Shown here piece by piece: positions 52,994-62,691 of a stretch of 64,000 bases of DNA. Location of the stretch: contig UQKV01000002.1 of the NCBI GenBank assembly GCA_900541665.1, forward strand, positions 1-64,000, given 5' to 3'. The notes under the pieces were generated by a model. That model had not been told where the DNA came from. It did no database searches and worked only from the letters and a program-made list of their open reading frames with translations. The position numbers and the translations under genes are program-made. The stretch comes from an uncultured Collinsella sp. GTDB lineage: Bacteria; Actinomycetota; Coriobacteriia; Coriobacteriales; Coriobacteriaceae. Every line of letters begins with the position of its first letter. Within the stretch, counting starts at the first letter, position 1.

Positions 52994-54400
52994 TTAGCCG
53001 TAGATGCGCTGGGGCTGTTCTTCGCCTTTTACGGAGGCTTCGGTCACGACGACCTTGGAAACGCCCTCCTCACTGGGCAGATCGAACATTGTCTGCTGCA
53101 GCACGTCCTCGCAGATAGAACGCAGGCCGCGGGCGCCGGTCTTGCGGGCGAGCGCCATGCGGGCGATCTCATGCAGGGCCGCATCCTCAAACTCAAGCTC
53201 AACGTCCTCGAGCTGGAACATCTTGCGGTACTGACGCACCACGGCGTTCTTGGGCTCGGTCAGAATCGACACCAAGTCGTCCTCGTCAAGCGCCTGCGTC
53301 TGGGTGACGACGGGCGTACGTCCCACAAACTCGGGGATCATGCCAAAGGCATTGAGGTCCTGCGGGAGCACCTGACGCAGCAGGTCGTTCTCGTCGACCG
53401 AGGTGGGGCCGGCGATCTCGGAGTTAAAGCCCACGCCCTTGTTTCCCACGCGATCGGCGATGATCTTGTCCAGACCCACGAAGGCACCACCGCAGATGAA
53501 CAGGATGTTGGTCGTGTCGATCTGCAGCAGCTCCTGCTGGGGATGCTTGCGGCCGCCGGTGGGCGGAACGCTGGCCACCGTGCCCTCAAGAATCTTAAGC
53601 AGTGCCTGCTGAACGCCCTCGCCCGAGACATCACGAGTAATAGAGAGGTTCTCGGCCTTGCGGGCAATCTTGTCGATCTCATCTACGTAGATGATGCCCA
53701 CCTGCGCGCGCTCAATGTCACCATCGGCAGCATTGATGAGCTTGAGCAGGATGTTCTCCACGTCCTCGCCCACATAGCCGGCCTCGGTGAGCGCGGTGGC
53801 ATCGGCGATGGCAAACGGCACCTCGAGGATGCGCGCAAGCGTCTGGGCGAGCAGGGTCTTACCGGTACCGGTGGGACCGAGCAGCAGGATGTTGGACTTG
53901 GCGAGCTCTACCTCGTCCATATCGTCATCGAACTGCGAGCCCATGTCGTCATCAAAGGCAGACACCGCAGCGCCGCCCTCGATCACGCGGCGATAGTGGT
54001 TGTACACGGCCACCGACATGGCGCGCTTGGCGTCCTCCTGACCCATGACATAGGCCGAAAGCTCGTCATAGATCTCGTGCGGCGTCGGCACGTGCGTGAT
54101 GACCTGGCGATCGTCCTCGAGCTCAAAACCCTCGGCCTCGGGGTCAACGGTAGGCTGGGACGCAGCCTGGCCGTGGTCGTTGAGGAAGCCCGGCAGCTTG
54201 CCGTTGCGGGCGGCGTCCATAAAGTCCGAAGCCAGCGACTCCTCCAAAATCTCGGAACAGGCGGCGACGCACTCGTCACAGATAAAGATGTTGGTCGGGC
54301 CCTTTACGAGGCGACGGACCTGGCCCTGCTCTTTTCCGCAGAAGGAGCAGCGGATGGGGTTGCCGTTCTCGTCAAAGTTGTCCTGCATGTTACCTGCCAT
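52994..54400 (-). CDS. clpX: ClpX, ATPase subunit of Clp protease
   Basis: A 468-residue AAA+ unfoldase that feeds substrates to ClpP. The N-terminal zinc-binding domain has CSFCGK and CDECV. Walker A GPTGTGKT, Walker B IIYVDEIDK and GYVGEDVE pore-region motifs follow, as does the IGF-type loop region. An acidic insertion of about 15 residues (DDDMGSQFDDDMDE) precedes Walker A. ATG 54400 lies one base after the clpP stop codon begins to clear, with AAGGA upstream. Confidence 0.95.
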   Translation of the reverse strand: MAGNMQDNFDENGNPIRCSFCGKEQGQVRRLVKGPTNIFICDECVAACSEILEESLASDFMDAARNGKLPGFLNDHGQAASQPTVDPEAEGFELEDDRQVITHVPTPHEIYDELSAYVMGQEDAKRAMSVAVYNHYRRVIEGGAAVSAFDDDMGSQFDDDMDEVELAKSNILLLGPTGTGKTLLAQTLARILEVPFAIADATALTEAGYVGEDVENILLKLINAADGDIERAQVGIIYVDEIDKIARKAENLSITRDVSGEGVQQALLKILEGTVASVPPTGGRKHPQQELLQIDTTNILFICGGAFVGLDKIIADRVGNKGVGFNSEIAGPTSVDENDLLRQVLPQDLNAFGMIPEFVGRTPVVTQTQALDEDDLVSILTEPKNAVVRQYRKMFQLEDVELEFEDAALHEIARMALARKTGARGLRSICEDVLQQTMFDLPSEEGVSKVVVTEASVKGEEQPQRIYG

Positions 54401-54401
54401 C

Positions 54402-55022
54402 CTAGGCGTCCTTCGCGGCGAGATCGCGCGAGGTGACAATGCGGTCGATCAGGCCGTAGTCGAGGGCCTCGGCAGCGGTCAGGTAGTTGTCGCGCTCGGT
54501 GTCGGCCTGGACCTTCTCGATGGGCTGACCCGAGGCGTCGGACAGGATCTGGTTGAGCTCGCGACGAGTCTTCTTGATCTCCTCGGCAACGATCTCAATC
54601 TCAGTCTGCTGACCCTGGGCACCACCGCTGGGCTGGTGAATCATGACCTTGGAGTGCGGCAGGCAGAAGCGCTTGCCCTTGGCGCCGGCCGAAAGCAGCA
54701 CGGCGGCCATGGACGCAGCCATACCGACGCAGATGGTGGAGACCTGCGGCTTAATGAAGTTCATGGTGTCCAGAATCGCCAGGCCGGAGTAAACCTCGCC
54801 GCCGGGCGAATTGATGTAGAGCGAGATATCCTTCTCGGCATCCTGGCTCTCAAGATGCAGCAGCTGGGCAACGACCAGGTTGGCGCTGACGGAGTTGATC
54901 TCCTCGCCCAAGAAGATGATGCGGTCGTTGAGCAGGCGCGAATAGATATCGTAGCTGCGCTCGCCGCGCGGCGTCTGCTCGATAACGTATGGCACGAGGG
55001 CGGAATCGAACTTAGCGATCAT
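54402..55022 (-). CDS. clpP: ClpP, proteolytic subunit
   Basis: A 206-residue serine peptidase that forms the barrel of the Clp protease. GMAASMAAVL carries the catalytic Ser and LPHSKVMIHQPSGG the His. ATG 55022 (product MIAKFDSAL) is chosen because GGAG lies six bases upstream; two ATGs further up are less good. It lies between tig and clpX, the usual tig-clpP-clpX order. Confidence 0.95.
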   Translation of the reverse strand: MIAKFDSALVPYVIEQTPRGERSYDIYSRLLNDRIIFLGEEINSVSANLVVAQLLHLESQDAEKDISLYINSPGGEVYSGLAILDTMNFIKPQVSTICVGMAASMAAVLLSAGAKGKRFCLPHSKVMIHQPSGGAQGQQTEIEIVAEEIKKTRRELNQILSDASGQPIEKVQADTERDNYLTAAEALDYGLIDRIVTSRDLAAKDA

Positions 55023-55068
55023 ACGCATCTCCATTTCTCTCTTGCGGACCAAATTGGTTCTAGATAAA

Positions 55069-55109
55069 CGTACGGTGCCCGCATGCTATGCATTGGCTGG
55101 CACCGTACG
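55069..55109 (-). terminator. Hairpin between tig and clpP
   Basis: 11-bp arms CGTACGGTGCC/GGCACCGTACG with a 19-nt loop, followed by TTTATC on the minus strand. It may partly terminate tig transcripts. Confidence 0.5.
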
Positions 55110-55185
55110 AAGCAACCGGATAACCGGTGTATAACTTTACCCCATCACGGGCGCACGCATGCGCTCGCGGGCAAGGTGGCGAGAA

Positions 55186-56484
55186 TTACTCGGCGTCCTT
55201 GGCGGTCTCGTCGACCTCGGTCACCTTGGCGTTCTCAACCAGGTGGTCGACGGCCTTGGAGCGACGGATGGACTCGCGGACGGCAGGCATGCGGCCATCG
55301 GCGATGAACTCGGCCTTGGAAGCCTCGACATCCTTGACGCCAGCCTTCTCGAACTCGGCGTTGATGTCGTCCTCGGTGACCTCAATCTTGAGCTCACGGG
55401 CAAGGGCGTCGAGCGCCAGGGACTCGCGGGCAACGTCGTTGGCCTGCTTGTGCAGGTCGCCGACGAACTGCTCCATGGTCAGGCCAGAAGCGGGCAGCCA
55501 GGTGTCCAGGGTCATGCCGCGGGCAGCGAGGTTGGACAGGAAGTTCTGGCCAAGCTCCTCAAAGACGGACTGCTCGTAGTCGGCGTCCATCTCGTCGAGC
55601 TGCAGACGCTCGGCGAGGGCGGCGACGCAACGGTTCTCCTTCTCGGCCGGGAGGCGGGAAGCCTTGTCCTGCTCGATCTCGATCTTGATGGCGTCGCGCA
55701 TGGCGTCGATGCTGTCGAAGCCAAAGTCGGACTTGACGAGCTCGTCGGTGAGCTCGGGGGTGTTGCGGACCTTGATACCCTTGACGGTGACCTCGACGGT
55801 GTGGGTCTCGGCCTCCTCGCCCTCCTCGACCTCGTCGGTCCAGGTGACGGACTTGACGTCGTCAACGTTAGCGCCGATCAGGGCCTCGTTGAACTCCTTG
55901 GGGTTGCTGTCGCTACCGGCGATGAGCATGCGGCCCTCGGCGGCGAAGTTGTCGGCGTTCTCGACGGCCTTGAGGTCGACGGTAACGTAGTCCTCGGCCT
56001 CGACGGCGCGACCCTCGACGTCCTCGAAGGTGGCACGATAGTTGAGGAGCATCTCAACCTGGTTGTTGATCTCGGACTCGGTGACCTCCGCAGGGGGCAT
56101 CTCGATCTCGACAGCGTCGAAGGAGGAGAGCTCAGCGGCGGGACGCAGGGAGAACTCGACGGTGTAGGTGTAGTCTTCGTGATCCTTGGCGAGGTCGAGG
56201 TCCTTGTAGTCACCGTTCTTGGTGGGGACGATGTCCAGCTCGTTGAGGACGGCGGGCTCGTTGGCGGCGATCAGGTCGTTGGTGGCCTGAGCGAGGGTAG
56301 CCTCGGCGCCAAGAGCAGAGTCGATGACCGGACGGGGAGCTTTACCGGCACGGAAGCCCGGGAAGCGGTACTTCTTGGCGGTGTCCTTGTAGGCCTTCTT
56401 GATCGCGGCGTCGACGTCGGCGGCCGGGATGGTGACCGTAGCGGTGAGCTTGGCGTCCTTGACGTCAGAAGCGGTGATGTTCAA
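55186..56484 (-). CDS. tig: Trigger factor
   Basis: A 432-residue ribosome-associated chaperone. The N-terminal ribosome-binding part contains FPGFRAGKAPRPVI, the FKBP-like PPIase part VEAEDYVTVDLKAV, and a long helical C-terminal part follows. I choose TTG 56484, six bases after AGGAGG (product MNITASDVKDAKLT); GTG 56487 is only three bases from that site. The C-terminus is acidic. Confidence 0.93.
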   Translation of the reverse strand: MNITASDVKDAKLTATVTIPAADVDAAIKKAYKDTAKKYRFPGFRAGKAPRPVIDSALGAEATLAQATNDLIAANEPAVLNELDIVPTKNGDYKDLDLAKDHEDYTYTVEFSLRPAAELSSFDAVEIEMPPAEVTESEINNQVEMLLNYRATFEDVEGRAVEAEDYVTVDLKAVENADNFAAEGRMLIAGSDSNPKEFNEALIGANVDDVKSVTWTDEVEEGEEAETHTVEVTVKGIKVRNTPELTDELVKSDFGFDSIDAMRDAIKIEIEQDKASRLPAEKENRCVAALAERLQLDEMDADYEQSVFEELGQNFLSNLAARGMTLDTWLPASGLTMEQFVGDLHKQANDVARESLALDALARELKIEVTEDDINAEFEKAGVKDVEASKAEFIADGRMPAVRESIRRSKAVDHLVENAKVTEVDETAKDAE

Positions 56485-56575
56485 CACGTTCCTCCTCATA
56501 CTGCCCAGCTTATCTGAGGTGCTGGTACCTTTATGCAACAAAGTGTCGCGACGGCCAGGGCCGACGCAAGTGCGA

Positions 56576-56659
56576 TGGTGCGGGCGAAAGGACTCGAACC
56601 TTCACGGGAATCCCACCAGAACCTAAATCTGGCGCGTCTACCAATTCCGCCACGCCCGC
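56576..56659 (-). tRNA. tRNA-Leu (anticodon TAG)
   Basis: On the minus strand GCGGGCG/CGCCCGC form the acceptor stem, CCAGA-TTTAGGT-TCTGG the anticodon arm with TAG, and a long variable arm marks a class II tRNA. The T loop is GGTTCGAGTCC and CCA is encoded. Confidence 0.95.
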
Positions 56660-56744
56660 ATGAGCGCACAGACTAGGAATGATAGCAGATACGAACGGCA
56701 AGCGCACGCACACCTTTTACAGGCTCACGACCTCACCACGAGTG

Positions 56745-56770
56745 CAAAAGGCGGGGCGAGTTGCCCCGCC
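56745..56770 (-). terminator. Terminator of molybdenum hydroxylase operon
   Basis: Stem GGCGGGGC/GCCCCGCC with a GAGTT loop, then TTTT on the minus strand, 30 bp past the stop. Confidence 0.85.
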
Positions 56771-56799
56771 CCGCCAATTACGACTTGTTCGCTGACCCG

Positions 56800-59631
56800 C
56801 TACTCCCCCAGCAGGGCCTTCTCGGGCGTAATCGGCAGTGAGCGAACCTGATGGCCGGTGGCGTGCGCCACGGCCGAGGCCACGGCGGCGAGCGGCGTGT
56901 TGATGACGACCTCGCCGATCGACTTGGCGCCAAACGGGCCCGTCGGCTCGTAACTCGGCTCAAAGGCCACGCGAATGCTGCCGATATCCAGGCGCGTGGG
57001 CAGCTTGTAGCTCATAAAGTTGCCGGTGCGCAGACGGCCGCGCTCATCGTGCTCGACGATCTCGTAGAGCGCGTGGCCGATACCCTGGGCAATGCCGCCC
57101 TCGGCCTGGACGCGCGCGAGCGCCTCGTTGATCACGGTGCCGCAGTCGACGGCCGCCGCGTAGTCCACCACGGTCACCTTGCCGGTGGCCTTGTCGACCT
57201 CGACCTCGGCAATGCCGGCCATAAACGGCGGAGGCGAAACGGGCAGGCAGGCAGAGGCATGCGAGGTCAGCGCGTCGCCGCCCGCGATGTTCTTGACGCA
57301 CAGGTTGGCAAAGTCGCGCAGCGTGAGGTAGCGGTTCTGCTCGCGCGCGGCACGCTCGTCGGACAGGCGCACGTACTGGCCATCAAAGACCACGTCGGCG
57401 GCGTCCACGTCCCACATCTGGGCGGCCTTGGCGCAAATCTTCTCGCGCAGCTCGGTCGCGGCGTTCTTGGCTGCCAGACCCGTCACGTACGTGCCCGAGC
57501 TCGCGTACGAGCCGGCGTCGAACGGCGACACGTCGGTGTCCACGCCGCGCACCACGATCAGCGAGCTCTCCACACCCAGCTCCTCGGCGGCAATCTGCGC
57601 CAGGATCGTGTCGACGCCCATGCCGTTATCGGTGGCGCCGGTGCCGATGGAAATGAAGCCGTCCTCTTCCAAGCGCATGTCGATGCCGGCGATATCCACG
57701 TTGGAGATGCCCGAGCCCTGCATGGTGAGCGCACAGCCCAGAGCACGCACGCGATCGCCCAGGTCCACGGCCAGCGGCTTGTCGCGCCAACCGATCATGT
57801 CCATCGCGCGCAGCAGGCAGCGGTCGAGCGCGCAGGCGTTGAGCTTCTCATTGTAGTACTGCGGCATGATCTCGCCCTCGCGCACGATGTTCTTAAGGCG
57901 CAGGTCGGCGGGGTCCATGTGCAGCATGTCGGCGAGCTCGTTGACGGCGCTCTCCACGGCAAACTGGCCCTGGGTGGCACCGTAGCCGCGGTACGCGCCG
58001 CCGCGGTTGGTGTTGGTGTAGACGGCGTCCCAGCTAAAGCGGCTCGCCTTCACATGGTTGTAGATGGGCAGGCTCTTGTGGCCCGAAAGGCCGATCGTCG
58101 TGGTAGCGTGCTCGCCATACGCTCCGGCGTTGGACAGCGTATGCAGATCGATGGCCGTGATGGTGCCGTCGTTCATGGCGCCCAGCTTAACGGTCATCTG
58201 CATCTGGTGGCGCGAGTTGCCCGCGGTGATGGTCTCCTCGCGGGTGTAGCAGCAGTAGCTCGGACGGCCGGTCTGCTGGGTGACAAACGCCACGAAGATC
58301 TCGCAGCAGCCCGTCTGCTTGGAGCCAAAGCCACCACCGATGCGCGGCTTAATGACCTGCACCTGCGACTGCGGAATGTCGAGCGACTGCGCGACCATGC
58401 GGCGCACGTGGAAGGGCACCTGCGTCGAGGTGGTCACCGAGATGCGCCCAAACGCGTCGGTCGTCGCGAAGGCGCGAAAGGTCTCCATGGGCGCGGTCTG
58501 CGTGGCCTGGCTGGTGTAGGTGCGCTCAAAAACGATGTCGCTCTGGGCGAAGGCCTCATCCAGGTCACCAAAGTCGCTCGTGCCGCTGCACACCAAGTTG
58601 CGCGGGACGTCGCCGCCCTGCGGGAACATAAAGGTCACGTCGCCCTCGGGGTGAACCACGATGTCATTATCGAGCGCCTGGGTAAAGTCGAGCAGCGGCT
58701 CGAGCACCTCGTAGTCGACCTTGATGAGCTTGAGTGCCTTGTCGGCGGCCTCCTCAGTCTCGGCGGCGACGATCGCCACCTCCTCATTTTGGTAGCGCAC
58801 GAGGTTCTCGAGGATCAGGCGGTCGTAGGGACTCGGCTGCGGATAGCTCTGGCCGGCGATGGTAAAGCGGCGTTTAGGCACGTCCTCGTAGGTGTAGACG
58901 CCCACGACGCCCGGCACCTTCAGGGCGCGCGAGGTGTCGATGGAGCGGATCTTGGCGCGGGCATAGGGGCTGCGCTTGAGTTTGACGATGAGCGCGCCGG
59001 CGGGCACCATATCGCCCGTGTAGACGGGACGGCCCTCGAGCAGGGCCTTCGAATCCTTCTTGGGCTGCTTGTGGGTGATCTGCTTGTAGGTGACGCCATC
59101 GCAGCTGGTATCGTTGACCGGCAGCTCGGGCATCTCAAAGCCCACCTGTACGCCCGATTCGTTGAGGAAGCGGACGATGGCGCGCAGCTGGCTCTCGTAG
59201 CCGCTGCAGCGGCAGAGGTTGCCGGCGAGCTGGCGCGACAGCTCCTCGCGCGTGGCGACGAGGCTCGGGTCCTCCTTGGCGGCGCGGGCGAGCGCCAGCA
59301 CGTTCATGATAAGGCCAGGGGCGCAAAAACCGCACTGCTCGGCGCCTTCGGCAGCCATCGCACGGGCCAGCGCCTCAGACTCGGCTTTGAGGCCCTCGAG
59401 CGTGGTGATGGTGTGGCCCTCGACGCGAGCGGCGGGAACCGAGCAGCTCAGCACCGGTTCGCCGTCGAGCCACACCGTACACAGGCCGCAGTTGGTTGTC
59501 TCACAGGCGCAGCGCACCGACGCACAACCCTGTTCGCGCAACAGTGCAAAGAGCATGGTGTCGGGGGCAATCTGAACCTTGACCTTACGGCCGTTGAGCG
59601 TAAAGGAAAGATCGATGAGTTTGGCAGCCAT
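56800..59631 (-). CDS. Molybdenum hydroxylase, fused Fe-S and molybdopterin subunits (xanthine dehydrogenase family)
   Basis: A 943-residue fusion. The N-terminal plant-type [2Fe-2S] domain has CETTNCGLC and the second cluster CGFC...CRC; the aldehyde oxidase/xanthine dehydrogenase molybdopterin domains follow from about residue 180. The GPFGAKSIGE motif near the C-terminus holds the catalytic Glu. It oxidises a purine or other N-heterocycle in the cytoplasm. Start and the FAD-subunit stop overlap by one base (TAATG). The tRNA-Sec, selB and DUF3343 genes nearby raise the possibility of a labile-selenium enzyme; the substrate is unknown. Confidence 0.9.
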   Translation of the reverse strand: MAAKLIDLSFTLNGRKVKVQIAPDTMLFALLREQGCASVRCACETTNCGLCTVWLDGEPVLSCSVPAARVEGHTITTLEGLKAESEALARAMAAEGAEQCGFCAPGLIMNVLALARAAKEDPSLVATREELSRQLAGNLCRCSGYESQLRAIVRFLNESGVQVGFEMPELPVNDTSCDGVTYKQITHKQPKKDSKALLEGRPVYTGDMVPAGALIVKLKRSPYARAKIRSIDTSRALKVPGVVGVYTYEDVPKRRFTIAGQSYPQPSPYDRLILENLVRYQNEEVAIVAAETEEAADKALKLIKVDYEVLEPLLDFTQALDNDIVVHPEGDVTFMFPQGGDVPRNLVCSGTSDFGDLDEAFAQSDIVFERTYTSQATQTAPMETFRAFATTDAFGRISVTTSTQVPFHVRRMVAQSLDIPQSQVQVIKPRIGGGFGSKQTGCCEIFVAFVTQQTGRPSYCCYTREETITAGNSRHQMQMTVKLGAMNDGTITAIDLHTLSNAGAYGEHATTTIGLSGHKSLPIYNHVKASRFSWDAVYTNTNRGGAYRGYGATQGQFAVESAVNELADMLHMDPADLRLKNIVREGEIMPQYYNEKLNACALDRCLLRAMDMIGWRDKPLAVDLGDRVRALGCALTMQGSGISNVDIAGIDMRLEEDGFISIGTGATDNGMGVDTILAQIAAEELGVESSLIVVRGVDTDVSPFDAGSYASSGTYVTGLAAKNAATELREKICAKAAQMWDVDAADVVFDGQYVRLSDERAAREQNRYLTLRDFANLCVKNIAGGDALTSHASACLPVSPPPFMAGIAEVEVDKATGKVTVVDYAAAVDCGTVINEALARVQAEGGIAQGIGHALYEIVEHDERGRLRTGNFMSYKLPTRLDIGSIRVAFEPSYEPTGPFGAKSIGEVVINTPLAAVASAVAHATGHQVRSLPITPEKALLGE

Positions 59632-60545
59632 TAGCGCACCTCGCTAGAATCGACGCCGGGCACGCGGCGGCAGGAATACTCGTCCGTGGCAAACTTGGGA
59701 ATCTGCACGCCCTCGAGCTCGCGGGCAAGCGCGGCCGAAAGCTCGATGCCGGCGGCGCGGCGCACGGCCTGGATGGCGAGCGGGGCCGAGATGCGACGGC
59801 GGTAGTCGGCCGAGCCCCACAGGTTGGTGCCGTAGCTCAGCGAGCGCACGGATGCAGCCAGGGCGCGAAGCTCGTCCTCGGAAGGCTGCTCGGCGGTAAG
59901 GCCGCACGCCTCGCCCTGCAGCAGGGTCGCGCGCAGCGGACGGGCGCCCACGGTGACATGCCAGCTGTTGTCCCACCAGGCAGCTGTGACGTTGAGCGAG
60001 GGGAAGTCGGTCGCGGCCTTACGCACGGCCTCATAGCTCGCGCGGTAGTCGTGCTTGACGACCACGACATGCTCGATAACGTCGCGCACGTAGCCCATAT
60101 CGACGAACTCCGCGAGCGGCACGCGGCCGGCGCCCGTCAGCTCAACGTACGAATCGAGCGCCAGGAACGCCGAGAGCACGTCCGAGAAGCCAAAGCGACC
60201 GTAGATGCTGCCGCCCACCGTGGCGGTGTTGCGCAGCTGCACGCCCACGATGTCGTGGACGGCGAACTCAAAGACATTGTTGACAAGCGCGTTGAGCCCG
60301 GCATGACGCTCGAGCTGGCGCAGGGTGCACATGGCACCGATGCGAAACTCGGTCTCGGTCTCCTCGATCTGATCGAGTCCGCAGGCCGAAAGGTCAATCG
60401 CCGTCGCCACACGACGCGAACCCAGGCGCATCCAGATGCCGCCGCCCACAATCTTGTTGTTGCGGTTCTTCTGCAAGAGCTCATAGGCTTCGGCCGCGTT
60501 TCCAACACGGACGTAGGTACCGAACTTGAGCACGTTCTCCCCCAT
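59631..60545 (-). CDS. FAD-binding subunit of molybdenum hydroxylase
   Basis: A 304-residue FAD-binding_5/CO dehydrogenase flavoprotein-type subunit. The FAD loop shows KIVGGGIWMRLG and QLRNTATVGGSIYGRFGFSD. It passes electrons from the Fe-S clusters to NAD or another acceptor. It is the first gene of a two-gene operon with the large subunit. Confidence 0.9.
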   Translation of the reverse strand: MGENVLKFGTYVRVGNAAEAYELLQKNRNNKIVGGGIWMRLGSRRVATAIDLSACGLDQIEETETEFRIGAMCTLRQLERHAGLNALVNNVFEFAVHDIVGVQLRNTATVGGSIYGRFGFSDVLSAFLALDSYVELTGAGRVPLAEFVDMGYVRDVIEHVVVVKHDYRASYEAVRKAATDFPSLNVTAAWWDNSWHVTVGARPLRATLLQGEACGLTAEQPSEDELRALAASVRSLSYGTNLWGSADYRRRISAPLAIQAVRRAAGIELSAALARELEGVQIPKFATDEYSCRRVPGVDSSEVR

Positions 60546-60605
60546 CTCTCCACTTGTCCAGTGCTTCTAAGTGTACCAAACGAGGGCGCGCGACCCTCAC
60601 CACCA

Positions 60606-60641
60606 CAGAAAAAGGCTCCCAGCCGGAATGGCTGGAAGCCT
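60606..60641 (-). terminator. Terminator of gdhA
   Basis: 12-bp stem AGGCTCCCAGCC/GGCTGGAAGCCT (one G-T pair) followed by TTTTT on the minus strand, 27 bp past the stop. Confidence 0.88.
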
Positions 60642-60667
60642 CATCACATGCTATATCGAGCGAAGAT

Positions 60668-62023
60668 TTAGCAGACGCCCTGGGCGAGCATGGCATCGGC
60701 GACCTTCAGGAAGCCGGCGATGTTGGCGCCCATGACGAAGTTGCCCTCCTCGCCGTACTCCTTGGCGGTGTCGTCCACGTTGTGGAACATGCCGCGCATG
60801 AGCTGCTCGAGCTTGCCGTCGACCTCCTCGAAGGTCCAGGACAGGTGCTCGGCGTTCTGGCTCATCTCCAGGCCGGACACGAGCACGCCGCCGGCGTTGG
60901 CAGCCTTGCCGGGCATAAAGGCGACGCCGTTCTTCTGGAAGTAAGTCGTGGCCTCGATGGTCGTGGGCATGTTCGCGCCCTCGCCGACCACCTTGCAGCC
61001 GTTGGCGACGAGCGCCTGGGCGTCCTCGAGCAGCAGCGTGTTCTCGCGAGCGCAGGGCAGCGCGATGTCGCAGGGGAGCTGCCAAACGCCACGACCGTCG
61101 CCCTCGTGCCACACGGCGTTGGGCTTCTCGTCAACGTACATAGCGAGCGTAACGCCCTTGTCGTGGCCGGAGCGCTTCTTGTTGTAGACGTGCTCGAGCA
61201 CGGTGTAGTCGATGCCGTCGGGATCCTCGACCCAGCCGTGAGTATCGGAGCAGGCCAGCACCTTGCCGCCGAGCTGGGAGACCTTCTGGACCGCGTAGAT
61301 GGCGACGTTACCGGAGCCGTGAACGACGACGTTCTTGCCCTCGAAGGAGTCGCCACGGCTCTTGAGGTACTCGTCCACAAAGTAGACCAGACCGTAACCG
61401 GTGGCCTCGGTACGGGCGAGCGAGCCGCCAAAGGAGAGACCCTTGCCGGTAAGGACGCCGGTCCACTCGTTGGTCAGGCGCTTGTACTGACCGAACAGGT
61501 AGGCAACCTCGCGGCCGCCAACGCCCAGGTCGCCGGCGGGAACGTCGGTGTTGGGGCCAATGTGGCGATAGAGCTCGGTCATGAAGGACTGGCAGAAGTG
61601 CATGATCTCGTTGTTGGACTTGCCCTTGGGGTCAAAGTCGGAACCGCCCTTGCCGCCGCCCATGGGAAGGGTGGTCAGGCTGTTCTTGAGGATTTGCTCC
61701 AGGCCCAGGAACTTGAGCATGCCCAAGGTGACCGTCGGGTTAAAGCGCAGGCCGCCCTTGTAGGGTCCAATGGCAGAGTTGAACTCGACGCGGTAGCCGC
61801 GATTGACCTGGACCTTGCCCTGATCATCGACCCAGGGGACACGGAACATAACGATGCGCTCGGGCTCGACGAGGCGCTCGAGCAGGGCGGCCTCCTCGTA
61901 CTCGGGATGGGCGTCGAGCGCCGGCTGGATGGTGCCGAGGATCTCGGTCGCGGCCTGGATGAACTCAGGCTGCTCGGGATAGCGGGCCTTGAGCTCGTCG
62001 AGAACTTTCTGCGTGTAGCTCAT
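60668..62023 (-). CDS. gdhA: Glutamate dehydrogenase (hexameric, NADP-type)
   Basis: A 451-residue enzyme of ammonia assimilation or glutamate catabolism: 2-oxoglutarate, ammonia and NAD(P)H to glutamate. The substrate site KGGLRFNPTV, PMGGGKGGSDFDPKGKS and the dinucleotide motif VVVHGSGNVAIYA are present. ATG 62023 has GGAGGAAG upstream. It is a single-gene unit with its own terminator. Confidence 0.95.
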   Translation of the reverse strand: MSYTQKVLDELKARYPEQPEFIQAATEILGTIQPALDAHPEYEEAALLERLVEPERIVMFRVPWVDDQGKVQVNRGYRVEFNSAIGPYKGGLRFNPTVTLGMLKFLGLEQILKNSLTTLPMGGGKGGSDFDPKGKSNNEIMHFCQSFMTELYRHIGPNTDVPAGDLGVGGREVAYLFGQYKRLTNEWTGVLTGKGLSFGGSLARTEATGYGLVYFVDEYLKSRGDSFEGKNVVVHGSGNVAIYAVQKVSQLGGKVLACSDTHGWVEDPDGIDYTVLEHVYNKKRSGHDKGVTLAMYVDEKPNAVWHEGDGRGVWQLPCDIALPCARENTLLLEDAQALVANGCKVVGEGANMPTTIEATTYFQKNGVAFMPGKAANAGGVLVSGLEMSQNAEHLSWTFEEVDGKLEQLMRGMFHNVDDTAKEYGEEGNFVMGANIAGFLKVADAMLAQGVC

Positions 62024-62280
62024 GCTTCCTCCAATGATGGGAAACGAAAAGTGTCGGTCGCGGCACCCCATGCGCCGCGAGCTTTATCGAGTATGGATAA
62101 TATCGCACTGTTGCAGCAAAGTTACGCATAAGCCGACGAGCAGATGTTTCGTTTTGATTACGATGCAGGTAGAAGCGTTTTTGAGCGTCTGACGTACAAA
62201 TCGCGTGTTTCGAAGCTGTTTCGTCCACGTGTTCCAAACCACCACATTGGGAACAGGCACCTTTGTGGTGGTGTAGGTGG

Positions 62281-62676
62281 TTAGAGGACGAGCTGATGGT
62301 AGTCGGCGGGGGTTATGCGGCCTTCGGTGGCAGCGCGGAAGGCGGCGAGGGCGTCGCCCGAGAACGGCATGGCCCAGCACAGCCCGCAGCCGGCGGTGAT
62401 GGAGCCAGGCAGAGGCATGATGCGCCCGGGCACACCGGCGGCAAGGCACAGTTGCTCGCATTCCATCACATCGAAGGTGCTATCGAACGAAACGATAATC
62501 TTGCGCTCGTGATCTAGGGCATCGCCGGACGGGCCTTCGCGGTGTGCCTCACGATACGCAGCGGCGGCCGCTTCCTCTTCCGCAGTATGTCCACAGCCAC
62601 CGCAGCCGCAAGTACAAGGCTCAGACCCATCGCAAGTGCAAGGTTCTCCCGTGTCGGGACAAATATCGTGAGACAT
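62281..62676 (-). CDS. DUF3343 putative Se/S carrier-like protein
   Basis: A 131-residue protein. The first 35 residues are Cys-rich (CPDTGEPCTCDGSEPCTCGCGG), likely metal- or chalcogen-binding; a DUF3343 domain follows (HERKIIVSFDSTFDVMECE ... AGCGLCWAMPF). DUF3343 proteins are described as putative Se/S carriers and occur with selenium genes. mobA lies 15 bp upstream, so the two are in one operon. A hairpin (62238-62271) follows the stop. Confidence 0.75.
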   Translation of the reverse strand: MSHDICPDTGEPCTCDGSEPCTCGCGGCGHTAEEEAAAAAYREAHREGPSGDALDHERKIIVSFDSTFDVMECEQLCLAAGVPGRIMPLPGSITAGCGLCWAMPFSGDALAAFRAATEGRITPADYHQLVL

Positions 62677-62691
62677 GGCAACTCCAATCGT

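Noticed and set aside
56851..59634. A 927-codon open frame on the plus strand opposite the molybdenum hydroxylase gene
   Set aside because: It mirrors a gene with clear catalytic and Fe-S motifs, and its own translation is low-complexity and His/Arg/Gly-rich. High GC leaves antisense frames open. The same holds for long antisense frames over tig, valS, thrS, gdhA and clpX.
62024..62280. Promoter of gdhA
   Set aside because: Several weak hexamer pairs (for example TTGCTG with CATACT) are possible and none stands out; I do not call one.
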